A stretch of DNA of 64,000 nucleotides from Ornithoclostridium faecigallinarum (GTDB taxonomy: Bacteria; Bacillota; Clostridia; Christensenellales; UBA3700), in the NCBI GenBank assembly GCA_018713665.1, contig DVOI01000001.1, forward strand, positions 18,354-82,353. Reading direction: 5' to 3'. Below, in pieces: positions 8,919-15,676 of the stretch. Every line of letters starts with the position of its first letter. The first letter of the stretch is position 1. Below the pieces are notes generated by a model. It saw only the letters and a list, made by a program, of their open reading frames with translations, searched no databases and was not told the origin of the DNA. Both the position numbers and the translations under genes were made by a program.

Positions 8919-10455
8919 TCGTATTGTTCTCCCTGCGGAACCTCGGCTTCAGCGCGCCGACAGCGAGCAAAACGCCGCTGTAAATCGCAATCGCCGTCAC
9001 CGCCGCTGCCGCGAGCTTTGCCCACGGCGAAATATCGGCGAGGGTAACCGCCTTTTCCGCAATTACCATTATAACACCCGCAAGGGCTGTCTTGGCAAAC
9101 GTTTTGCGTGCGATAAACGCGCTTCCCGTCCGTTTGCGATAAACAAACGCCGCCGCCGTCGCCGCAACGAAATACATCGCGCATTGAGCGACCGGCGCGC
9201 CGACAACGCCCACTCGCGGTATCAATACCGCCTGAAGCGCCTGCTTGACAATCGCGGCGACCAGCATGATGCGCATCACTTTGCCGCCGCCGTCCATCGC
9301 CTGCAACGACGAGCAAAGTAATTGCATTACGACGACGGGAACAATCCCGGCAGCCTGCCATTGCAACAGCCGCGCCGCCACCGCAAGCTCCGCGCCGCTC
9401 AATGTGGGATAGAGCACGGCGAGCAGCTCTCTCGGAAAAATCGCAAACGCGATTGCGCACGGCACCGCAAACATCACTCCCCATCCGACCGCGGCGCTGG
9501 TCTTTGCGTGAGCGGCATTCGCACCGCCTCTGACATACTCGGAAGTGAACTTCGGGAGCGCGGCGGCGGAGGCGGAAAACGCGACGACAATCGGCATATT
9601 GACCAGCGTACCGACCGCCCCGGTGAGCAAACCGTATTGCGCCCTCGCGACGTCTTCGACAACTCCGTCCAACCTCAACAGCCCGACAATCGCAAAGCTG
9701 TCGACAAAGGCGCAGAGAGGCAGCACAAGCGCGGATGCCATCAACGGAAGCATCGCTGCAAACATCTCTTTAGATAGCGTTTTATCGACACGGGCTCCTA
9801 AAAATTTATATCTTCTCCGAAACGCCGACCTCAACGTCAGCGCTCCTGCAAACTCCGAGATTGTCACCGCCGCGAGCGCTCCGTACACTGCATATTCCAC
9901 TCCTCTTCGCGCGGCGAAGTACGCGCACGCCAAGCCGAAAATCAGCTTGATTGCCTGTTCAGCGGTCTGCGTCAGCGCGCATACGGACGAACCTCCGTCC
10001 GCAAGGAATATGCCGCGATAGAGCGCGGAGAGGGCGACCGCTCCGACCGCAGGCAAAAGCAATGCATAGCCGATTGCGAATTCGCCTGCGCTTTGCAGTT
10101 TTGCGACCGGAAATATCGCCGCCGCAAACAGCGCCATCCCTGCCGCCGCCAGCGCAAAGCTCATTCTCCGCGCCGCCGCATACACGTTTGCGCCGTCCTC
10201 ACCGCGCGCCTTTGCCGCCGCAAAAGCTCGGGCGGTGATTGTCGGCAACGCTCCCGACGTCAATGTTACAAACAGTGCGTAGACGGGGAAAAATGTCTGG
10301 TAAAGCCCCATTCCCTCCGCGCCGAGCACATTGGTCAACGGGACGCGATAGATTGCTCCGACAATCTTGCCGGCAATCGACGCCGCCGCCAACACCGCAG
10401 TCGACGCCGCAAGAGAGCCGCTCTGTCCGAAACGCCGTGCGTGCACTTCTGCCAT
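8869..10455 (-). CDS. MATE/SpoVB-YabM-type polysaccharide or lipid flippase
   Basis: 528 residues, an integral membrane protein with about 14 hydrophobic helices of the MOP superfamily. The N-terminus (GSLAASTAVLAAASIAGKIVGAIYRVPLTNVLGAEGMGLYQ) is the classic SpoVB/MurJ-like opening, and GALPTITARAFA follows. Members move lipid-linked sugar precursors across the membrane; SpoVB itself acts in spore cortex formation, and YabM is a relative. The position directly upstream of a YabN-like mazG favours YabM. Start chosen at MAEVHARRF because GGAGGTG lies 3 nt before it; a TATAAT box sits at 10496-10501. The frame stays open upstream but is out of family. The exact substrate is unknown. Confidence 0.88.
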   Translation of the reverse strand: MAEVHARRFGQSGSLAASTAVLAAASIAGKIVGAIYRVPLTNVLGAEGMGLYQTFFPVYALFVTLTSGALPTITARAFAAAKARGEDGANVYAAARRMSFALAAAGMALFAAAIFPVAKLQSAGEFAIGYALLLPAVGAVALSALYRGIFLADGGSSVCALTQTAEQAIKLIFGLACAYFAARRGVEYAVYGALAAVTISEFAGALTLRSAFRRRYKFLGARVDKTLSKEMFAAMLPLMASALVLPLCAFVDSFAIVGLLRLDGVVEDVARAQYGLLTGAVGTLVNMPIVVAFSASAAALPKFTSEYVRGGANAAHAKTSAAVGWGVMFAVPCAIAFAIFPRELLAVLYPTLSGAELAVAARLLQWQAAGIVPVVVMQLLCSSLQAMDGGGKVMRIMLVAAIVKQALQAVLIPRVGVVGAPVAQCAMYFVAATAAAFVYRKRTGSAFIARKTFAKTALAGVIMVIAEKAVTLADISPWAKLAAAAVTAIAIYSGVLLAVGALKPRFRRENNTNEETRRHCRDARHIDD

Positions 10456-10495
10456 CTTCACCTCCGTCTGAGATAGTATGTGTGCAAGGCGCATT

Positions 10496-10501
10496 ATTAT
10501 A
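10496..10501 (-). promoter_or_regulatory. -10 box upstream of the flippase operon
   Basis: On the minus strand the sequence reads TATAAT, about 40 nt before the flippase ATG, with GGAGGTG between. No convincing -35 hexamer is seen at 16-18 nt. It probably drives the flippase-mazG-dusB-murB run. Confidence 0.5.
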
Positions 10502-10687
10502 GGCGCTCCACGGACGCAAATCGGCGGCGTTGCCTTCCCGACGCCGAACATCCCGTGAACATAAATGTTTTTCCTTTGTTCGGCTGCTCTCGGCTTTCCC
10601 CTGTGCGAATTTTCATCGCCGCATCGCCGCCTTGGATAAAAACTCCGCGATTGCCAACAATATAGTCAAACCTAAAGGAGGTGCGAC

Positions 10688-10798
10688 ATGGCAAAGCAGA
10701 TGGATCGTCAAAAGCAGTCTGCCCGCAAGGATACCGCCAAAAAGACCGCCGACAAGGCGTGCGGCAAGAATTGCGGCGGAACAAAGAACTGCGACTAA
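10688..10798 (+). CDS. 36-residue cysteine-containing peptide
   Basis: A very short but convincing gene: AAAGGAGGTG lies 4 nt before the ATG, and a strong intrinsic terminator begins 8 nt after the stop. The peptide is lysine-rich (MAKQMDRQKQSARKDTAKK) and ends in a cysteine cluster, CGKNCGGTKNC, followed by D. The three cysteines could bind a metal or form a disulfide or thioether. It lacks the six-cysteine pattern of SCIFF peptides and has no radical-SAM gene beside it. It is flanked by the divergent flippase gene and the convergent GH27 gene, so it is a monocistronic unit. Function unknown. Confidence 0.75.
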   Translation: MAKQMDRQKQSARKDTAKKTADKACGKNCGGTKNCD

Positions 10799-10806
10799 GT
10801 CGCAAA

Positions 10807-10838
10807 GGCGCCCCGAAAATCGGGGCGCCTTTTCTTTT
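10807..10838 (+). terminator. Intrinsic terminator of the 36-residue peptide gene
   Basis: A perfect 9-bp stem, GGCGCCCCG with CGGGGCGCC around an AAAAT loop, followed by a T-rich run (TTTTCTTTTT). Confidence 0.92.
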
Positions 10839-10897
10839 TCAAAGCGAAAACTCAATACATATGCAAAAAAATTCGGCGGCAAAAGCCGCCGAAAAAA

Positions 10898-12529
10898 TCA
10901 TTCTATGATGAAGACTTTGCTTTCGTCCGGTTTGAGTTTACAGGCAATTGCCGAGCCTTCGCCGCTCTCGCCCGACCAAACTTCGCGGAACGAATATTTC
11001 TCCTTTGAAGGCAGCGCAACGTATTCGTCGCTCGCGAGCGTTTTTAGGTCGAGCTTGCCCGACGCGCCCAGAACGGTGCCGCGGTTGAAGAAACATACCG
11101 CCGCCCTGCCGCCCGCCAGCGGTCTGACCAAGATATCCAGCCTCGCGCCGCGCTTGATGCGCTTCGCCTGCCTGCCGAGCGGATCTTGATCGATTGCAAT
11201 CAGGTCCTTTTGCGTGACAATCTTGAGCACGTCGTCGGTGATTGTCCTCAAATCGTTGCCGAGCACGAGCGGCGCCGCCATCATACACCACAGCGCAAAG
11301 TGCGACTTGTTGCGCTCGAGCGTCAAGCCGCCGTTGCCGACCTCGAGCATATCGGGATCGTTCCAATGCCCGGGCGACGCGTACTTCCACAGCTTGACGT
11401 TGTGCTCGTAGATGAGCTTGATCCAACGCCAATTGGGATTGATGTCGGGCGTGGTACGCCACAGATTGCCTGCGCTCGCGCCCCACTTGTACGGCTGATT
11501 GAGTCCCCATTCACATATCGAGAACGTGATCGGTTTGAGCGGCTGTCCCGTCTCTTCGGACACCTTCTTTGCCGCCGCCTCGAGCGCCGCGCCCATCTTG
11601 CGGTATTGCAGCATCGCGCTGTCCGCGCGCGTCGATATCGGGTTGAACATCTTGACGACGTTGACGCCCTTGCGCAGCGCGACGACCAATTGGAAGCGCG
11701 CGGTGATGTTCCAAAATTTTTGCGACGGAATTTCCGCCATATAGTCCTTTTCGCCGTTGACCTGAACCATCAACGCCTTTTCGTAAAGTCCCTTTTTGCG
11801 AACGCAAACGGTCAAAACATACTCGCCGTCCTCTTCGGCATATATGTTGTTGAACTCGAGCGCACCGCGGCAGGCGTCAAGTCCGCTGACGTGATAGCCG
11901 CACTCCAGCTTTTTGTCGGGCATGAACTTGGCGAGACCGCTGACCTTGCCGTCCGTGCAGGGATAAAACTTGCCCTTGCGCTCTCCTCTCTTGACCACCT
12001 CGACGCCGTAGACGAGCGGCGCGTATTTGGGGATGGGGACGTTGTGGCAAAAGTCGTATTTGAGATACTCGAACCCCCACCGCGCGAACGTCAGCGCGTC
12101 CTTGTATTCGTTGCCGTAGCCAGCCGGCAGATCCTCGCAGGTCAGTGTGCCGTTGGACGAATATATACCGGCTTTGAGCCCGAGCGCATTGATTTTGGCG
12201 ACAAGCGCCTTCATGCCGTGCGCAAACTTGGTCAAATCGTGTTGAACCTCGCCGTTTTCGTCCCTGAGCGACGAGTGCCAATTGTCGTCGATGTTGATGC
12301 GGTTGTATCCCGCGTCGAGCAAGCCCTTCTCCTTCATCGCGACCGCGGTCTCATATATTAAATCTTCGTCGATGGTGTTTTTGAATGTGTTCCAGCTCGA
12401 CCACCCCATAGGCGGAGTGAGCGCGTCGCCGCCCTTATATTCGACGTTGGAATAGAGATCGCTGACGCGCGACGGGCGCGTGAACAGCTTTTTGAGATAG
12501 CATATCGGGCACATGCCGTTGCGTTTCAT
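10898..12529 (-). CDS. GH27 alpha-galactosidase with an internal CBM-like insertion
   Basis: 543 residues, no signal peptide, so cytoplasmic. Glycoside hydrolase family 27 removes alpha-linked galactose (or alpha-N-acetylgalactosamine). Motifs: PPMGWSSWNTF at 39-49, INIDDNW near 79, LKAGIYSSNGTLTC near 118, YLKYDFC with the predicted nucleophile D159, WRTTPDI with the predicted acid/base D362, and DPDMLEVGNGGLT near 391. Between about 165 and 305 an extra beta-rich domain interrupts the barrel (GALEFNNIYAEEDGEYVLTV, then VNGE and LRKGVNVVK), which reads like a CBM6/35-type jelly roll. A small beta-sandwich domain ends the protein. GGGAGG precedes the ATG. It is transcribed alone from its own promoter. 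Confidence 0.92.
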   Translation of the reverse strand: MKRNGMCPICYLKKLFTRPSRVSDLYSNVEYKGGDALTPPMGWSSWNTFKNTIDEDLIYETAVAMKEKGLLDAGYNRINIDDNWHSSLRDENGEVQHDLTKFAHGMKALVAKINALGLKAGIYSSNGTLTCEDLPAGYGNEYKDALTFARWGFEYLKYDFCHNVPIPKYAPLVYGVEVVKRGERKGKFYPCTDGKVSGLAKFMPDKKLECGYHVSGLDACRGALEFNNIYAEEDGEYVLTVCVRKKGLYEKALMVQVNGEKDYMAEIPSQKFWNITARFQLVVALRKGVNVVKMFNPISTRADSAMLQYRKMGAALEAAAKKVSEETGQPLKPITFSICEWGLNQPYKWGASAGNLWRTTPDINPNWRWIKLIYEHNVKLWKYASPGHWNDPDMLEVGNGGLTLERNKSHFALWCMMAAPLVLGNDLRTITDDVLKIVTQKDLIAIDQDPLGRQAKRIKRGARLDILVRPLAGGRAAVCFFNRGTVLGASGKLDLKTLASDEYVALPSKEKYSFREVWSGESGEGSAIACKLKPDESKVFIIE

Positions 12530-12557
12530 TGTTGTCCTCCCGAGTTGTTATAGTTTT

Positions 12558-12586
12558 ATTGTACAATATATACGTCCAAAGGTCAA
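12558..12586 (-). promoter_or_regulatory. Promoter of the GH27 gene
   Basis: Minus strand: TTGACC (12581-12586), a 17-nt spacer, TACAAT (12558-12563). The -10 lies inside a perfect palindrome, ATTGTACAAT (12558-12567), which could also serve as a repressor site; that second role is a guess. Confidence 0.75.
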
Positions 12587-12597
12587 CATTCGGCGAC

Positions 12598-12624
12598 AAA
12601 AAACCGCGCCCCGAAGGACGCGGT
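12598..12624 (-). terminator. Terminator of the enolase gene
   Basis: Minus strand: ACCGCGTCC, a TTCG loop and GGGCGCGGT, followed by TTTTTT. It lies 18 nt past the eno stop. Confidence 0.88.
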
Positions 12625-12641
12625 GTTTGTCAAATCGAGGT

Positions 12642-13934
12642 TCAGCGGGTGAACTTGAACGCCTTGAAGCCCGGCCAAACAGCGCCCTTGCCGAGATCTT
12701 CCTCGATGCGGAGCAGCTGGTTGTACTTGGCGACGCGCTCGCTTCTGCTGGGAGCGCCCGTCTTGATCTGGCAGGTGTTGAGCGCAACCGCGAGGTCGGC
12801 AATCGTCGTGTCCTCGGTCTCGCCCGAACGGTGAGAGGTGATTGCGGTGTAGCCCGCCTCGTGCGCCATCTTGATCGCCTCGAGCGTCTCCGAAACGGAA
12901 CCGATCTGGTTGAGCTTGATCAAAATGGAGTTGCCGCAGCCGTTCTTGATGCCCTTGCTCAGTCTCTCGGTGTTGGTGACGAACAGGTCGTCGCCGACGA
13001 GCTGAACCTTGCCGCCGAGTTTCTCGGTCATCATCTTCCAGCCGTCCCAATCCTCTTCGTCGAGGCCGTCCTCAATCGAGTAGATGGGGTACTTGGAGAT
13101 CAACGCTGCCCAGTGATCGACGAGTTGCTCGGAAGTGTATTCCGTCTTGGCCTTGGGGAGCACATAGTGACCCTTGCCCTTCTTGGAGTCCTTCCACTCG
13201 CTGGACGCCGCGTCCATCGCGAGCACGAAGTCCTTGCCCGGCTCGTAACCCGCTTTTTTGACAGCCTCGAGAATGTATTGAATCGCCTCTTCGTCGCTGG
13301 CAAGGTCGGGAGCAAAACCGCCCTCGTCGCCGACCGAAGTCGCAAGGCCCTTGGATTTGAGCAAAGCCGCCAAAGCGTGGAACACCTCGGTGCACCAACG
13401 CAGACCTTCGGCAAAGCTGCTCGCGCCGACCGGCATAATCATGAATTCCTGAACGTCAACGGTATTCGCCGCATGAGCGCCGCCGTTGAGAATGTTCATC
13501 ATCGGGACGGGGAGTCTGTTGCCTGCAACGCCGCCCAAGAAACGGTAGAGGGGGATGCCCAACTCGTTCGCCGCCGCCTTGCAGCAAGCGATGGAGACCG
13601 CGAGGATCGCATTCGCGCCCAGCTTGGACTTGTCCTTGGTGCCGTCCGCCGCGATCATTGCCTTGTCGATTGCATAGATGTCGGAAGCGTCCATGCCGCA
13701 AAGCGTGTCGTTGATGACGGTGTTGATGTTGTTGACCGCCTTGGAAACGCCCTTGCCGCCGAAACGCTTTTTGTCGCCGTCGCGAAGCTCGAGCGCCTCG
13801 AACTCGCCCGTGGACGCGCCGCTCGGAGCCGCGCCTCTGCCGACGGTGCCGCTTGCAAGCACAACTTCCGCTTCAACGGTCGGGTTGCCGCGGGAATCGA
13901 TAATCTCTCTGCCGTAAACTTTGACGATTTTCAT
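12642..13934 (-). CDS. eno: Enolase (phosphopyruvate hydratase)
   Basis: 430 residues, the normal length. Converts 2-phosphoglycerate to phosphoenolpyruvate. Recognised by REIIDSRGNPTVE at the N-terminus, the mobile loop GASTGEFEALELRD, MNILNGGAHAANTVDVQEF, GDEGGFAPD, and near the C-terminus KLNQIGSVSET and SHRSGETEDTTIADLA, which hold the catalytic lysines and metal ligands. A GAGGAAA ribosome site precedes the ATG. It is a single-gene unit with a strong promoter and a strong terminator, as expected for a highly expressed glycolytic gene. Confidence 0.98.
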   Translation of the reverse strand: MKIVKVYGREIIDSRGNPTVEAEVVLASGTVGRGAAPSGASTGEFEALELRDGDKKRFGGKGVSKAVNNINTVINDTLCGMDASDIYAIDKAMIAADGTKDKSKLGANAILAVSIACCKAAANELGIPLYRFLGGVAGNRLPVPMMNILNGGAHAANTVDVQEFMIMPVGASSFAEGLRWCTEVFHALAALLKSKGLATSVGDEGGFAPDLASDEEAIQYILEAVKKAGYEPGKDFVLAMDAASSEWKDSKKGKGHYVLPKAKTEYTSEQLVDHWAALISKYPIYSIEDGLDEEDWDGWKMMTEKLGGKVQLVGDDLFVTNTERLSKGIKNGCGNSILIKLNQIGSVSETLEAIKMAHEAGYTAITSHRSGETEDTTIADLAVALNTCQIKTGAPSRSERVAKYNQLLRIEEDLGKGAVWPGFKAFKFTR

Positions 13935-14008
13935 ATTGATTTCCTCTCAAAATAGTATTTTTCGATTTTGTCGGTCCGTCCCGAAGGACTTCCCTGTCGT
14001 CGCTTGTT

Positions 14009-14037
14009 ATTGTACTCATTCTCCGCGCGCTTGTCAA
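14009..14037 (-). promoter_or_regulatory. Promoter of eno
   Basis: Minus strand: TTGACA (14032-14037), a 17-nt spacer, TACAAT (14009-14014). The predicted transcript start is near 14002, giving a leader of about 68 nt before the eno ATG. Confidence 0.85.
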
Positions 14038-14074
14038 ATGTTTGACGTATGTTTTGTGCACACGCGCGTACGCG

Positions 14075-14746
14075 TTACATCAACAGTTCTTCGAGCGCGT
14101 CCGCGATTGCCTCGCACAATTCTTTACGATAGCTCTTTTGTCCCAAAAGCCGCCTGTCGTCGACATTGCTCAAAAAACCGCACTCGACGATTACCGACGG
14201 CAAATTCGAACACTTTGTGATGAAAAAATCGCCTGCCTGCGGTTCAAGGTCGCTCCTGCCGCTGTGTGCGGCATTGATTCGCGCGTTGAGCCTTGCCTGC
14301 AACGCCGCGGCGAGCGCTCCGCCCCTGCCGGTGTCGTCATAAAACACCTGAACGCCGCGCCTAGACGGCTGAGACGGAAAGCTGTTGAGATGGACGCTCA
14401 CCACACACTCGGCGCGAGCCGACTTGATAATCTTTGCCCTCTCCTCCATGTCCGACCGCTTTGTCTCGCCCAGCGCGACGTCCTCTTGACGCGTCATCAC
14501 GACCGCGATTCCCCTTTTCTCCAACTCTTCGGCGAGAGTCTTGGCGAGTTCGAGATTGAGTTCGCTCTCCTTCACTCCGGCGACGGACACCCCTCCGTCC
14601 CAGCCGCCGTGGCCGGGGTCTATGACGACCGCGAGCCCCGAGCTCTCGGCGGGCAGATACGCCGCCGCGACCCCCACGGAACACGCCGCCGCAATCAGCG
14701 CGATTGTCGCCGCGATGACGACCGCTTTCCGAGACAAAAACACCAT
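14075..14746 (-). CDS. cwlD: N-acetylmuramoyl-L-alanine amidase, CwlD-like
   Basis: 223 residues. Zinc amidase of the Amidase_3 family, which cuts the bond between muramic acid and the peptide. An N-terminal hydrophobic segment (about 8-29) acts as a signal or anchor. Zinc ligands: VIDPGHGGWDGG (H46), E60 in GVKESELNLELA, VSVHLNSF (H119), and the C-terminal catalytic glutamate in VECGFLSN. The single-domain form with a short N-terminal anchor resembles CwlD, which acts with PdaA to make muramic-delta-lactam in the spore cortex; a vegetative amidase remains possible. Monocistronic, divergent from the ferritin-like gene. Confidence 0.88.
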   Translation of the reverse strand: MVFLSRKAVVIAATIALIAAACSVGVAAAYLPAESSGLAVVIDPGHGGWDGGVSVAGVKESELNLELAKTLAEELEKRGIAVVMTRQEDVALGETKRSDMEERAKIIKSARAECVVSVHLNSFPSQPSRRGVQVFYDDTGRGGALAAALQARLNARINAAHSGRSDLEPQAGDFFITKCSNLPSVIVECGFLSNVDDRRLLGQKSYRKELCEAIADALEELLM

Positions 14747-14814
14747 TTTTCTCTCCTTGCGCGAAAGTGCGTCTCAAAGTGCAATTTTTGTCGTTTTGGG
14801 CACAAAAAGCGCAC

Positions 14815-14858
14815 TTATCCACAGAGTTATCCACCGAAACAGTTGTTTGTGTGGAAAA
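14815..14858. promoter_or_regulatory. Cluster of three DnaA boxes
   Basis: TTATCCACA at 14815-14823 is the perfect consensus, TTATCCACC at 14827-14835 differs at one base, and TTTTCCACA on the opposite strand (14850-14858) fits the TTWTNCACA consensus. All three lie within 44 nt. It could be a DnaA-controlled promoter, a titration site, or part of an origin. Confidence 0.6.
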
Positions 14859-14866
14859 CTCGGGCG

Positions 14867-14941
14867 CTTTTATGCATCCCGATTATTCATTTATATGTGT
14901 GGGGTTTCGCCTCTATTCGCACCTTTTATACATCCCGATAT
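14867..14941. repeat. Two-copy direct repeat beside the DnaA boxes
   Basis: CTTTTATGCATCCCGATTAT (14867 onward) and CCTTTTATACATCCCGATAT (14922-14941) share the core TTTTATRCATCCCGAT. The two copies are 55 nt apart. Role unknown. Confidence 0.5.
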
Positions 14942-15128
14942 GCATAATTTTTCATATCCGTTTCGTCCCTCTTTTCGCCGTTTTGTGAAGGAGCATGACC
15001 TAACCCGACGCAGACGCGCAACGCATGTCGACGGTCCGCCGTTCGCGGTCGCTCGCCGAGATGTCAAAATATCTATCTGCCGCCCTACAAGCAGTTTCGC
15101 TTTTGTCTCCGTCCGCATAGATTGCACT

Positions 15129-15626
15129 ATGGAAAAACTTATCGCTTACATCAACGCACCCTATCCGCTGACCGCGCCGAAGCGCGATCTTCACGACGCA
15201 CGACTGCTGCAAGATCTCTATGGAGGCAGGGCTAGCGAGACGACCGCAATCATTCAATATTGCTTTCAATCCTATGTGTTGCGTCCGACTCGTCCCGAGC
15301 TTGCCGACCTGCTGATTGCAATTGCAAAGGTCGAAATGCGTCATCACGAATTGCTCGGGCAGGCAATCTTCGGCTGCGGCAAGCCGCCGCTTGTCGCGTC
15401 CAATTGTTGCTTTTGGTCTGCGAGCGCAGTCGACTGGTCGGAGGATGCGGTCAACATCTTGGAACGGGACATTGCGGACGAGACGCGCGCGGCGCAGGCA
15501 TACGAACGCACGGCAAAGCTGCTCCATTCCCCGTCGCTCGCCGCGCTCCTTATGCGCGTCGCCGAGGACGAGAGACTACACGTTGCGCTTTTGACCGACG
15601 CGCTCTCTCGGCTCGCCGCAAAATAA
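15129..15626 (+). CDS. Ferritin-like di-iron protein
   Basis: 165 residues, a predicted four-helix bundle. The four carboxylate-bearing segments of the ferritin/rubrerythrin fold can be seen in order: ETTAIIQY, then EMRHHELL with an ExxH pair, DETRAAQAYERT, and EDERLHVALL with a second ExxH pair. Such proteins bind two irons or manganese and handle peroxide, oxygen or iron. It has no C-terminal rubredoxin-like CxxC domain, so it is not a classical rubrerythrin. Start chosen at MEKLIAY, where the family similarity begins; there is no ribosome site in front. Transcribed alone and convergent with the ECF operon. Confidence 0.8.
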   Translation: MEKLIAYINAPYPLTAPKRDLHDARLLQDLYGGRASETTAIIQYCFQSYVLRPTRPELADLLIAIAKVEMRHHELLGQAIFGCGKPPLVASNCCFWSASAVDWSEDAVNILERDIADETRAAQAYERTAKLLHSPSLAALLMRVAEDERLHVALLTDALSRLAAK

Positions 15627-15649
15627 AGAAGGCGGCGAAAAACGCCGCC
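15621..15649 (-). terminator. Terminator of the ABC/ECF operon
   Basis: Minus strand: GGCGGCG, TTTTT loop, CGCCGCC, then TTCTTTATTT. It overlaps the stop codon of the convergent ferritin-like gene; on the plus strand it lacks a T-tract. Confidence 0.75.
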
Positions 15650-15676
15650 ATAAACTCGCTTTTTCGACACGAGCGC

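Larger units (their letters stand above)
14747..15128. other. 382-nt intergenic region between cwlD and the ferritin-like gene
   Basis: No gene is seen. It holds three DnaA-box-like 9-mers at 14815-14858, a 20-bp imperfect direct repeat downstream, and AT-rich stretches. It must also contain promoters for the two divergent genes, but no strong TTGACA/TATAAT pair is visible for either. Confidence 0.6.

Noticed and set aside
10688..10798. SCIFF-type sactipeptide precursor
   Set aside because: SCIFF has about 46 residues and six cysteines and lies beside a radical-SAM maturase; this peptide has three cysteines and no such neighbour.
14747..15128. Calling the DnaA-box region the replication origin outright
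   Set aside because: No dnaA or dnaN nearby, and gene direction on its right side is against outward replication. Kept only as a candidate regulatory or titration site.
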